From: an uncultured Clostridia bacterium | GTDB lineage: Bacteria > Bacillota > Clostridia > Christensenellales > Borkfalkiaceae | Direction: 5' to 3' | DNA length: 48,956 nucleotides | Assembly (NCBI GenBank): GCA_947631905.1 | Contig: CANRND010000018.1 | Coordinates: 1 to 48,956 of the forward strand | In this document: piece by piece, positions 17,401 to 25,196 of the stretch | Numbering within the stretch: the first letter of the stretch is position 1 | How the letters are laid out: each line of letters opens with the position of its first letter | Notes under the pieces: model-generated | Database searches by the model: none | The model's input: the letters and a program-made list of their open reading frames with translations, nothing else | Told to the model about the DNA's origin: nothing | Translations under genes and position numbers: made by a program

Positions 17401-18192
17401 GGCGTCGGCGAGTCGGTTTGGAACGACTGGGTGAAACTCTCCACGCAGTGGGCGGCTCTCGAAGCGCTCGAAAACGACGTTGAAAAAACAGTTCCCGTCG
17501 TCCCCGGCGGCGCGATCTCGGGGACGCCAAATCCCGAGGGGTTTTATCATTCCACCCCTTTGAATACCCTCCGCGCAGTCTTTAACCAGGTGTTCAAGTA
17601 TGTGGGCGAGACCGACCACGCGGCAGGTTGCGGCAAGTTCCTCTGCATGGAGGACGATCTCCGCATGCGCGATTCTCTCCGCGGTCTCTATCTTTGGGAA
17701 CTGAGTAAACAGCAGGGCCAGCTCGACTTTCTCAATGAAGTCATGGACCTCATCAAGAAAGACGCATACGGCGCGAAAGTCATGAAAGACTGGGAATATC
17801 TCTGCGACATGGGCGGGCAGATCGTCCGCGTTATGGAAAAGGGTGTAGATAAGCTCGACGCCGAGCTTGCGAATGTCCTCAGCAAGTACGTTGCGGCGGA
17901 CGGGAAATACGGCACGAACAATGCCTTTCAGACCCCCGCGCTCAGCAAGGCATACCTCCAATACGGTGCGCTCAGCGAAAACGTCTCTTGCGGCTATCAT
18001 CATTACTTCGCGCTCAACCTCCCCGATACCAAAACGTGGAGCCAGCTCATGGAGGAGTACATCGTTCCCCTCGTAGGGAAAGACAAGATGCTTCCTCTCA
18101 CCGATTCCGCGAGTTCCCCGCTGGTCTTGAAAGAGACCGTTCCCGCGCCCGCCGCGGCGGTGGAGGCCGCCCTCCCCGAAAGGAAGAAGTAA
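14413..18192 (+). CDS. very large surface lipoprotein, first gene of glycan operon
   Basis: This is a 1259-aa exported lipoprotein. The signal peptide MKKLLAVLMGSVMILSAAA ends in lipobox GLAAC (Cys about 24), followed by a Gly/Pro linker. No catalytic motif is evident. Residues about 60-430 look like beta-sandwich domains of the type often found in carbohydrate-binding proteins. The C-terminal two-thirds is helical and rich in Trp and Tyr, with repeated use of phrases such as YLWELSKQQGQ and YLWHVGRQLGR, suggesting internally related helical modules. It begins the operon with a solute-binding protein and permeases, so glycan capture at the cell surface is the natural inference; it could instead be an enzyme of an unrecognised family. 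Confidence 0.75.
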   Translation: MKKLLAVLMGSVMILSAAAGLAACREDDGPGPGPNPGGEETKAVRRDDPRDQEAFEMHSPDGTLVSKHVSLAAAVNAAVENDLDTFEAEDVELGQKGSYVTRKGDPTKVFENSYGYKNGDLEQGYSFWSYDKNGALLGDEIGVSPIKRFQNQDAYALMSYGDRVEAALAGVTLYDGQGNVIEQGDHAGNKPESPGTCDISQRNWELNPASDALIRCVGGGGFSGATGARYTIDLSNTKIRPPYKGVEDKAFAFMGYYMGDGSARLEVGIACDTETGDWYQFWGHASGLTTDVKNEYNVGERLMTSTWHDDKEGGYFTPDCTELELDMHIRSEEDDVGDKVFFDEFKAVIDGKTTVVRIQDEEVVEYGGGTAYKMQASFYFTAGLDLVAPDAEIGDPVAAVDYTVGASFENFVVEKAEIYFPGYDEISDEEWGSAIEAELRGEDGEGKYWPTYPETFEYLDGNTLAKYNYTIAQNSAFIDYEQNMDEADVYTFSFIPDLTAPKDALGGELKTYQDRINKLKAINAENADTFEAELEALREVYGPTGAIADAGADLKDKAYIYFMLDWQPLLDAEQVYKNALKLSEAGEKLLKEYETLTAIDSLTGWKGWKAPEGTADTTGYLYNELQKFGPMLEEFNALPEAEQPILKRNAKTWDTWATFYTQYTAAVKKTNNVVIWDFDMLKSEEVSVAEALDVFFGAAMDAWTLRDDPSRGSTADGKSVVDGKTQDWGDWRGQGLLCTQSPICFKQTFRILSLANQLPEVDGVKIDYIDTFVDLLGSGDSTVPSGNAISAGTIEDFAYLWHVGRQLGRIIREECFYLDKELADTINDYMVGFKFTPQSAWNYAWNSAHTYHFTTLFYGTNECYNLIDPTLTGTKMKWGELLQEYLQPILVRDGGGVELPSYPGGEPGAVECYVPSAVTALAEAPEGVQLTPENLIGTFNSVGFNSLHSLDGWLGGWSMNAETQNHGWVSWEIAEFRKIYLKFETFGPEDQQKVVKGVGESVWNDWVKLSTQWAALEALENDVEKTVPVVPGGAISGTPNPEGFYHSTPLNTLRAVFNQVFKYVGETDHAAGCGKFLCMEDDLRMRDSLRGLYLWELSKQQGQLDFLNEVMDLIKKDAYGAKVMKDWEYLCDMGGQIVRVMEKGVDKLDAELANVLSKYVAADGKYGTNNAFQTPALSKAYLQYGALSENVSCGYHHYFALNLPDTKTWSQLMEEYIVPLVGKDKMLPLTDSASSPLVLKETVPAPAAAVEAALPERKK

Positions 18193-18199
18193 CATCAAA

Positions 18200-18228
18200 C
18201 CGTCCGCACCCGCACGGGGTGCGGACGG
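18200..18228 (+). terminator. intercistronic hairpin in the glycan operon
   Basis: A 12-bp GC-rich stem (18200-18211 with 18217-18228) lies between the large lipoprotein and the solute-binding protein genes, with almost no T-run after it. It may be a partial terminator or an RNA-stability hairpin that sets unequal expression. Confidence 0.5.
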
Positions 18229-18292
18229 AGATCCATTTTGTACGGGAATTTGCGACCGGTTATTTGAAATTCATTTTTTAGGAGAAAAGAGC

Positions 18293-20233
18293 ATGAAAAA
18301 GTTTTTGAGCTTTGTACTTGCAGGCACGCTGGCGATCTCGGTGGCCGCCGTGTTCGCGGGTTGCGGAGAAGAATATCATTACAGCGATATCGATACAAAC
18401 GTCGATCTCACCCAACCCATTACGCTCAAAGGGTATTTCCCCGGGCAGGGCGGAGATTTCGGCAAGGACGATACCGCCAAGATCATCGAAAGAGAGACGG
18501 GCTATAAGCTCGAATATATCCAGGGTCCCGCGGGCGGCCTCGAAGGCGACGTCGGGAGAAAACTCGGCAGTAAGGAACCCTACAACTTCATGAAACTCAA
18601 CGACGCCTGTTTCTCCCCCCACATCAACGACGGCTCTTTCTGCGACCTCACCGACGCGCTCATGAACACGCCGCAGGGCAAGGTCCTTTACCAGCTCATC
18701 GACCTCATGGACAGGGGCTGGGACGCCGTGACGACCACCGACGAGAACGGGCAGAAACACATCTACGGCATCCCCGACTTCGGGTACGTCCACATGATCA
18801 ATTCGGGCTTCGTCTGGAACATGGACCACCTCGATAAGATCGGCTTCAAAGAGGAGTACGGACACGATAAGCCCGAGACGGTGGGGGAATTTACCTGGGC
18901 GATCAACAAGCTCCAATCCACGTTCGGCGGCAAGAAAGATTATCACGCGCTCGGCATTCCCGGATCGGGAAGCCTCGAACTCGAACCGCTTGCAGGCGCT
19001 TTCGAGCTTCCCTATAACTTCTATCTCGACGAAAACAACAAGATCCAGATCAAATATTATCACCCCAACTACGATAATTACGTCGTGTACATGAACAAGT
19101 TCTACAACAGCGGCGCGCTCTCTTCCGCGTGGAGCGGGGCGGACGCAAATGAACTCAACCAGCAGTTTGCAAAAGAGAACTACTCGGTCATCTACACGTC
19201 CTATTATTACGTCACTTCCCTCGTCAACGCTGTCGTCGACCAGGAGGCGATCGCAGCCTCAATGGGCATCGAAAACGACTATTGGAGCATCTACCGCAAC
19301 GCCATTTCGTGGACGCTCAAACTCCGCGGCGACGGCACCGACGGCTCGGTAGAGCAGACGAAAGCCAAACTCCGCGGCGATCCCGGCTCGGTGGTGTTTT
19401 ATAACTGTATTCCGAAGTACATGGCTTCGGAGGGCATGTACGTCATCGACTACTTTGCCAAAAAGATGGAGGCATTCAGCAAATTCTTCGGCGGAAACGG
19501 CCTCATGCTCGAAGAGCAGGCGCAATACGGAGGCGATCCCGCGAAGTTCCCTGCGGACACTCACTGGTATGAGGTGGAAACGCCCGAGGGCGCGCCCGCG
19601 GCTTCCACGTACAGCGCAGAAACGGACGCGCAGTTTACGGCGTTCGAAGAGGCGCATATCGACGAGATGTATTGCTTTATCCGCCCGTATTCGTACTCCT
19701 ACACGGATACCCGCACGGAGGAAGTCGGCGGACACAGCAAGGACGGGAGCGAGACGGAGGTCACGGTACAAGGCGGCGGCTTCTGGACCAAACTCACCAA
19801 GCGTTGCGTCGACCAGATTGCCAACAATTCCCTCTATTGCACGGGGACGCAGGCAATCGAGGCGAAAGCGTTCGTCCATGTCCATGAGATCGCGTTCCAG
19901 TCGTGGATGTATTGCGACAACTTCCCCGATGAAGAGGCGTGGATCAGCGATCCCATGTATCTCGCGCCTTTCGTGCCGCTCTGGGCGCCCGTCAACATCA
20001 CGACGCGTTCCCGCCTTGTCACGGGCGAAGAGGGTTCTATCAACACGAAAGCCAACGGCAAAGAACTCTCGCGGGAGGAGATCTTGAAAGCGTTCAACCT
20101 TTCGCGGAGCAGCGCAAAGACGCAGTTCGCCAAAAAGGACGGCGTGAAGTATTATTACTGGTCCGACGCCATCTCCGATCAGATGACGGAGTGGTATTTG
20201 CAGTCCAAGAACAATCCTGCCAACAAGAAATAA
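18293..20233 (+). CDS. ABC transporter extracellular solute-binding lipoprotein (LipO/Lpl type)
   Basis: This is a 646-aa lipoprotein. The signal peptide MKKFLSFVLAGTLAISVAA ends in lipobox VFAGC (Cys about 24). The body resembles large family 1 extracellular solute-binding proteins that accompany LplB/LplC permeases. It opens with a LKGYFPGQGGDF strand, has a GWDAVTTTDENGQKHIYGIP segment corresponding to the usual sugar-binding-protein GK.YGIP motif, and ends with aromatic-rich helices. It captures an oligosaccharide outside the membrane for the permeases encoded directly downstream. AGGAG precedes the ATG. The substrate is unknown; amino-sugar glycans are suggested by nanE in the operon. 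Confidence 0.85.
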   Translation: MKKFLSFVLAGTLAISVAAVFAGCGEEYHYSDIDTNVDLTQPITLKGYFPGQGGDFGKDDTAKIIERETGYKLEYIQGPAGGLEGDVGRKLGSKEPYNFMKLNDACFSPHINDGSFCDLTDALMNTPQGKVLYQLIDLMDRGWDAVTTTDENGQKHIYGIPDFGYVHMINSGFVWNMDHLDKIGFKEEYGHDKPETVGEFTWAINKLQSTFGGKKDYHALGIPGSGSLELEPLAGAFELPYNFYLDENNKIQIKYYHPNYDNYVVYMNKFYNSGALSSAWSGADANELNQQFAKENYSVIYTSYYYVTSLVNAVVDQEAIAASMGIENDYWSIYRNAISWTLKLRGDGTDGSVEQTKAKLRGDPGSVVFYNCIPKYMASEGMYVIDYFAKKMEAFSKFFGGNGLMLEEQAQYGGDPAKFPADTHWYEVETPEGAPAASTYSAETDAQFTAFEEAHIDEMYCFIRPYSYSYTDTRTEEVGGHSKDGSETEVTVQGGGFWTKLTKRCVDQIANNSLYCTGTQAIEAKAFVHVHEIAFQSWMYCDNFPDEEAWISDPMYLAPFVPLWAPVNITTRSRLVTGEEGSINTKANGKELSREEILKAFNLSRSSAKTQFAKKDGVKYYYWSDAISDQMTEWYLQSKNNPANKK

Positions 20234-20282
20234 CGGCAGGCCGGCCGCAACGCGCGGCCTTACTTCCACGCGAGGTGATTTT

Positions 20283-21296
20283 ATGAAAGAATACCTTCAA
20301 ACGGGCGAAACGGCCGCGGGGGGAGCTTCGGCTCCCTCCGAAGAAGCCCGTACGCGCAAGAGACCGGAGGGGAGATCCTTTTGGAGAACGGAGATGCGCC
20401 GCGTCGTCAAACACAGGCGGCTCATCGTCTTTCTCGTCCCCGCGGCGTTCTTCACCATTCTTTTCAGCTATATCCCGATGCTCGGCATCGTGTTCGCATT
20501 CAAGGAAACGATCAACCTCAACCAGGGGGACATTCTCTGGAACGTCACGCACGGCGGCTGGACGTTCAACAATTTTCTCGACATCTTTTACGAGAACGAA
20601 GAATTTTTCCCCGCCGTTGCGAACACGCTCATCATCAATGTCATCCGTCTGGCGATCTGCTTCCCGCTCTCCATTCTCGTGGCGGTACAGCTCTCCGAAC
20701 TCAAAAGCCAGAATGCGGCAAAGGTCATTCTGATCATTCTGAGTATTCCGAACTTCCTCTCGTGGGTCATCGTCATCGGTATTTGGTCGGGCGTGCTGCA
20801 CCCCGACTACGGCGTCCTCGGAAGATTTACGGGCTTTATCATGGGGCAGAACCAATGGTTCAAGCCGCTCGTCGTGTTCCTCTCCGCATGGAAAGGCGCG
20901 GGGTGGGGGTGTATTCTCTACTACTCCGCCATCGTTGCGATCGATAAGACCTACTACGAATCGGCGACGCTCGAAGGGGCCAACCGCCTCCAAAAGATCT
21001 GGTATCTCACCATTCCGTCCATTCTGCCTACGATCGCGCTGACGCTCGTTCTCAACATTGCGGGCATGATGGCGGTCGGCTTCGAGCAGATCTACACGAT
21101 GATGAAGATCAACCCGGGCGAACTTCTGCTCAGCCAGCAGGTACTCGATACTTACATCTACGACGTTTCCATCACGCACGGCGAGGACATCCCGTTTGCA
21201 ACGGCGCTCGGCGTCTTTAACGGCATTATCGGCCTCACGCTCATGCTGACGGGCAACTACATCACGTCCAAAACCTTAAAGCGCGGGCTTTGGTAA
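20283..21296 (+). CDS. lplB: LplB-type carbohydrate ABC transporter permease
   Basis: This is a 337-aa integral membrane protein with about six transmembrane helices, the first at LIVFLVPAAFFTILFSYIP. The N-terminal 40 residues are soluble and basic. The EAA loop that contacts the ATPase is visible as ESATLEGANRLQKIWYLTIP. With the LplC-like product it forms the membrane channel for the sugar bound by the upstream lipoprotein. A GC hairpin (20243-20259) and the RBS GAGGTGA precede the start. No ATP-binding subunit is encoded nearby, which is usual for Lpl systems that borrow a shared MsmX-like ATPase. Confidence 0.9.
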   Translation: MKEYLQTGETAAGGASAPSEEARTRKRPEGRSFWRTEMRRVVKHRRLIVFLVPAAFFTILFSYIPMLGIVFAFKETINLNQGDILWNVTHGGWTFNNFLDIFYENEEFFPAVANTLIINVIRLAICFPLSILVAVQLSELKSQNAAKVILIILSIPNFLSWVIVIGIWSGVLHPDYGVLGRFTGFIMGQNQWFKPLVVFLSAWKGAGWGCILYYSAIVAIDKTYYESATLEGANRLQKIWYLTIPSILPTIALTLVLNIAGMMAVGFEQIYTMMKINPGELLLSQQVLDTYIYDVSITHGEDIPFATALGVFNGIIGLTLMLTGNYITSKTLKRGLW

Positions 21297-21306
21297 GGAG
21301 GAGAAC

Positions 21307-22608
21307 ATGGAACAGGATCTGAGCCGTAACAACGTTTTTCTCCGCTTCTTCGCCAACTACGCACCGGGGCGCTTCAAGTATTGGCGGGAAAATTCTTCGC
21401 TCGTCTTTAAGAGCGGCCTGAAAAAAGTGATCGCCTCCCTCGCTTTCCTTACCGTCGGCGTGGGCCTCGGGGCCGTCGTGTGGATCTTTTCGATCTGGTG
21501 GCTGGGAGCCGTCATCGTTGCGCTTTCGCTCATGGCGGGGATCATAAACATCATCTCGTTCCACAGCTTTTGCTACTATAACGCATGGGAACTCGGCAGA
21601 GGCAATGCGGGTGTGAACGAACTCGAAGCCATTGCGCGCACGCGTTTTTCCGTTCTGGAACAGACCCGCGCGGCCGCTTCCGACAGGCGCACGGAGCGCC
21701 GCCGCCGCTCGGGGAGACACCCCAACCGCATCCGCGAGAGCGTTCTCGATAAAGCGCTCAACATCGCCAATATCGTTATCCTCGCCGCGGGCATGCTCCT
21801 CATCTGTTTCCCGTTGCTCAACTATTTCTCGCTTGCGTTCAACAACGGGAACCGCAACCTCGACGTCATCCTGTTCCCCGCGGACTTCTCGTTGAAGCCG
21901 ATGGAATATGTCCTTGTCACGAGCGGGGCGGCGGAATTTTGGAGATCGTTCGGCAACTCCGTGGTTTACACGGCGCTTGTCACCATCTTCCAGAACCTCT
22001 TCACGGCGCTTGCGGCCTACCCGCTCTCCAAAAAGGACTTTCCGTTCCGCGGAGCCGTTCTGATGTTCTTCATCTTTACGATGCTCTTCGGTGCGGGCAT
22101 CATGCCCATCTACCTGCTCGTAAAATCGCTGGGGCTTCTCAATACGCTCTGGTCGATCATTCTCACGGGCATGTTCAACGCGGGCAATATGCTCTACTAT
22201 AAGACGTTCTTCGAGGGCATTCCCTCGGACGTAGAGGAGGCGGCCATCCTCGACGGTGCGAACGATCTGCAACTCTTTTTTTACATCGTCGTACCCATGT
22301 CGCTTCCCATCATCGGCACCTGTTGCTTCTTCACCCTCGTCGGTTGCTGGAACGGCTACGGCGGAGCCATGATCTACATCGACCAGTCCGAGCAAGGCAA
22401 GGCGGTCTCTCCGCTCGCTTACTACATCTATCTCATGATCGCGCAGAACTCGCAGGCAGACACGATCACCGATCCGTGGGTGTCGGCAAATATCGACAAC
22501 ATCGAGGCGGCGGCCATGCTTGCAAGCATCATTCCCATTCTCTGCGTCTATCCGTTTGTGGTCAAGTATATCCGCGGCGGGTTGCAGCTCGGCTCTGTCA
22601 AGGGTTAA
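21307..22608 (+). CDS. lplC: LplC-type carbohydrate ABC transporter permease with N-terminal extension
   Basis: This is a 433-aa membrane protein. Residues from about 150 onward match a typical LplC-like permease of roughly 290 residues, with six transmembrane helices and the EAA motif EEAAILDGANDLQLFFYIVVP. The first 140 residues are unusual for the family: two extra hydrophobic helices (about 38-58 and 62-85) are followed by a basic linker rich in Arg (TERRRRSGRH). It starts 10 bp after lplB with an AAGGAGG site, so the two are translated together. The extension could contact another subunit or anchor a regulator; its function is unknown. Confidence 0.88.
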   Translation: MEQDLSRNNVFLRFFANYAPGRFKYWRENSSLVFKSGLKKVIASLAFLTVGVGLGAVVWIFSIWWLGAVIVALSLMAGIINIISFHSFCYYNAWELGRGNAGVNELEAIARTRFSVLEQTRAAASDRRTERRRRSGRHPNRIRESVLDKALNIANIVILAAGMLLICFPLLNYFSLAFNNGNRNLDVILFPADFSLKPMEYVLVTSGAAEFWRSFGNSVVYTALVTIFQNLFTALAAYPLSKKDFPFRGAVLMFFIFTMLFGAGIMPIYLLVKSLGLLNTLWSIILTGMFNAGNMLYYKTFFEGIPSDVEEAAILDGANDLQLFFYIVVPMSLPIIGTCCFFTLVGCWNGYGGAMIYIDQSEQGKAVSPLAYYIYLMIAQNSQADTITDPWVSANIDNIEAAAMLASIIPILCVYPFVVKYIRGGLQLGSVKG

Positions 22609-22632
22609 GGAACTCGGGAGGACAAAAACAGA

Positions 22633-24444
22633 ATGAAAAAGATATTTCCTATTACATGCGCCGCCGTGGCGGCTCTGCTCGCGGGAACCGCGCTCGTCTC
22701 GCATGCGTCCGCGGCCGGGCTTCCCGCCTCCGCGGCAAAAACGTATTCCAACTACAACACCGTGAAATCCACGGGAACGGAACTCTTTCTGGAACCCACG
22801 CTCGTCTATGAACCCGCGTCTTTTGCCGAGATCGGCGGGGCAAAGAGCGCCGAAAAGAAGCCCGCTTCCGTCATCGTCACCCCCGATGAGGAGATGAACG
22901 TTACCCTCGGCGGAACGGTCAATTCGCTTGCGAGCGTCTTCGATACCTATCTCAAAGGTAGCTTCATCCCCGTCGTGCGGCTCGACGCGACGACGGTAGA
23001 CCCGTTCATCACATGGTTAAAGACCACCTATACGATCAGCGACATCATGGCAGTCTCTTCGGAAATCTCCGTGATCGCAAAGCTCTACGCCGACAGCACG
23101 GCCTATCTCGTCAACACCGTGTACGACCTCACGGACGCCACGATCGGGGAGGACCGCTACGGCGAATGGGACCACATCGCCGAGGCGAATAAGGCGGGCT
23201 GTAACATCCTTATGTACGACGGATCGGAGCAAAATCTTCCCGTTGCGGCGGAGTATGTGGAGGCGATGGCGAAAGTCTGCTGGGCGGTAACGGAAAACAA
23301 GGAGGAGGCCGTTTCCGCGCTCGCGGCGGGTTGCTACGGCATCGTCTCCGGCAGTTACGCCGAAATGGGGGAGGCGCTCGACGTATTCTCCAAGCCGGGA
23401 TTTGCCCGCGCGCAGTTCGTAGCGGCGCACCGCGGCATCACGGGGTATTGCAACGAGCAGTCCCCGACGGCGATCGCCGCCTCTGCCAACGAGGGCGCGA
23501 CGCATATCGAACTCGATATCCAGATCTCGAAAGACGGGCAGATCTTCATCTGCCACAACTCCGAGACCAACTACACCTCCACGGGTACGGCGCGGTTTGC
23601 CGTCTCCCCCGCGGCGGCGATCAAGCGCTTTACGCTCAGCGATTACAGCAGAAAGTACCAAGAGACTTTCCCGACCCTCGAAGAGGCCATCGATCTGCTT
23701 GCCGATTCCGACGTCATTCTCATCATCGAACTCAAACTTGACGCCGCTTCCGCGCTCGCTGTTGACGAACTCCAAGCCATCGAGACCCTCAAAGAGGTCA
23801 TGGACAGCCATCCCGAAATGAAAGGCCGCTGGATCGCCATCACGTTCTACGGCCCCTACGCGGAGAAGATGAAAGAGGTCTGCCCCGAGATTCCCGTGGG
23901 CTATCTCGGCGGCGGTCTGTCGGAAAAGGAGAAAGCGGAGGGGAAACCCGCATGGGGCGGCGCAAACACCACCCGTTCCAACGTTTCCCGCTGCATGCAG
24001 ATGATCTGCCGCAAGTATAACGTCTCCATCGACGAGATGGACTACGACAACGTCTCGCACGTCAACGCGGGCGTCAACAACAAGGTGTGGACGGACTGGA
24101 TCGCGCGCGGCTATGCGCTCAACACCTGGACGTTCGAAAACCTTGTCCACTTCTCCACCAGGTGCAACATCGCCACGAGCAATGCGGCGGAGGATTGCGC
24201 CATGCTCGTGAAAGAGATCGGCGCGCCCGCCTCCCTCACCGAAGCGGACCTTGCGGCGGGGAAAGTCACGGTGCCGTGTACCACGTACAACGGCTGGAAG
24301 CTCGAAAAGGAGTGCGATGTGATCGTCGTCTCGCGCGACGGCAATAAGGCAAAAGTCCTTTTCTATCTCACGCAGAACACGCGCGACGACGCGAAGGTCA
24401 AATTCGGCCTATACAGCAATCTCACCGAGATCACGATCGGTTGA
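22633..24444 (+). CDS. secreted glycerophosphodiester phosphodiesterase with extra N-terminal domain
   Basis: This is a 603-aa exported protein with signal peptide MKKIFPITCAAVAALLAGTA and probable cleavage after SHASA. Residues about 262-500 form the GDPD TIM barrel, with catalytic and metal residues His266 (AAHRG), Glu293 and Asp295 (HIELDIQ) and His308 (FICHN). It would cleave glycerophosphodiesters, possibly from teichoic-acid or phospholipid-derived material. Residues about 35-255 appear to be a second, degenerate GDPD-like barrel, since VCWAVTENKEEAVSALAAGCYGIVSG resembles the usual GDPD C-terminal strand-helix. A roughly 100-residue tail follows. GGAGG precedes the ATG and the gap from lplC is 24 bp. 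Confidence 0.85.
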   Translation: MKKIFPITCAAVAALLAGTALVSHASAAGLPASAAKTYSNYNTVKSTGTELFLEPTLVYEPASFAEIGGAKSAEKKPASVIVTPDEEMNVTLGGTVNSLASVFDTYLKGSFIPVVRLDATTVDPFITWLKTTYTISDIMAVSSEISVIAKLYADSTAYLVNTVYDLTDATIGEDRYGEWDHIAEANKAGCNILMYDGSEQNLPVAAEYVEAMAKVCWAVTENKEEAVSALAAGCYGIVSGSYAEMGEALDVFSKPGFARAQFVAAHRGITGYCNEQSPTAIAASANEGATHIELDIQISKDGQIFICHNSETNYTSTGTARFAVSPAAAIKRFTLSDYSRKYQETFPTLEEAIDLLADSDVILIIELKLDAASALAVDELQAIETLKEVMDSHPEMKGRWIAITFYGPYAEKMKEVCPEIPVGYLGGGLSEKEKAEGKPAWGGANTTRSNVSRCMQMICRKYNVSIDEMDYDNVSHVNAGVNNKVWTDWIARGYALNTWTFENLVHFSTRCNIATSNAAEDCAMLVKEIGAPASLTEADLAAGKVTVPCTTYNGWKLEKECDVIVVSRDGNKAKVLFYLTQNTRDDAKVKFGLYSNLTEITIG

Positions 24445-24485
24445 ACCACGGGACATCCCGAAAACGACAATAAGGAGCCGTTTCC

Positions 24486-25196
24486 ATGAAAGACATTCTC
24501 CCGGCGGGACTCATCGTATCCTGTCAAGCGCTCAAAGAGGAGCCGCTCTACGGCGGCGACACCATCCCTAAAATGGCAGAAGCGGCGCGGCAGGGCGGGG
24601 CGGTCGGCATCCGCGCCAACACCGTCCGCGACGTCAACGCCATCGCAAAGCGCCTCGGGGGCAAGCTCCCCATCATCGGCCTCATCAAAAGAAATTATGC
24701 GGACTCGCCCGTATACATCACGCCCACGTTCAAAGAAGTACGGGCGCTCATCCGTTCCGCGTGCGACGTCATCGCGCTCGACGCCACCCTCCGTCCCCGT
24801 CCCAACGGGGTAACGCTCGAAGAACTCGTGGAATATCTCCGCGCGCATACGGATAAGGCGATCATGGCGGACATCGCAACCTATGAGGAGGCCGCAAACG
24901 CCGAAAAGCTGGGCTTCGATTACGTCTCCACGACGATGCGCAGTTACACCGAGGAGACGAAAGACATCCATATCCCCGACTTCGATTTCTGCAAACGGCT
25001 CGTGGAGGACATCAAACAGTCCACGGTCATCGCAGAGGGGGGCGTGTCCTCTTTCATGGACTTAAAGCGCGTTCTCGACGTGGGGGTCGAACGCGTGATC
25101 ATCGGCGGGGCCATCACGCGGCCGCAGAACATCACGAGCCACTTTGTACAGGTCTTTCTCGAAAATCCCGTCTTTATGGGAAAGGAGCGGAAATGA
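24486..25196 (+). CDS. nanE: N-acetylmannosamine-6-phosphate 2-epimerase
   Basis: This 236-aa cytoplasmic TIM-barrel enzyme converts ManNAc-6-phosphate to GlcNAc-6-phosphate in sialic acid and ManNAc catabolism. The NanE signature segments are all present: GLIVSCQAL, GIRANT, IIGLIKRNY, ALDATLRPRPNG, MADIAT, DYVSTTMRSYTEET and VIAEGGVSS. The length is normal for the family. AAGGAG precedes the ATG, and the stop overlaps the next start by 4 bp (ATGA). NanA lyase and NanK kinase are not in the window, so the complete pathway must draw on genes elsewhere. Confidence 0.93.
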   Translation: MKDILPAGLIVSCQALKEEPLYGGDTIPKMAEAARQGGAVGIRANTVRDVNAIAKRLGGKLPIIGLIKRNYADSPVYITPTFKEVRALIRSACDVIALDATLRPRPNGVTLEELVEYLRAHTDKAIMADIATYEEAANAEKLGFDYVSTTMRSYTEETKDIHIPDFDFCKRLVEDIKQSTVIAEGGVSSFMDLKRVLDVGVERVIIGGAITRPQNITSHFVQVFLENPVFMGKERK

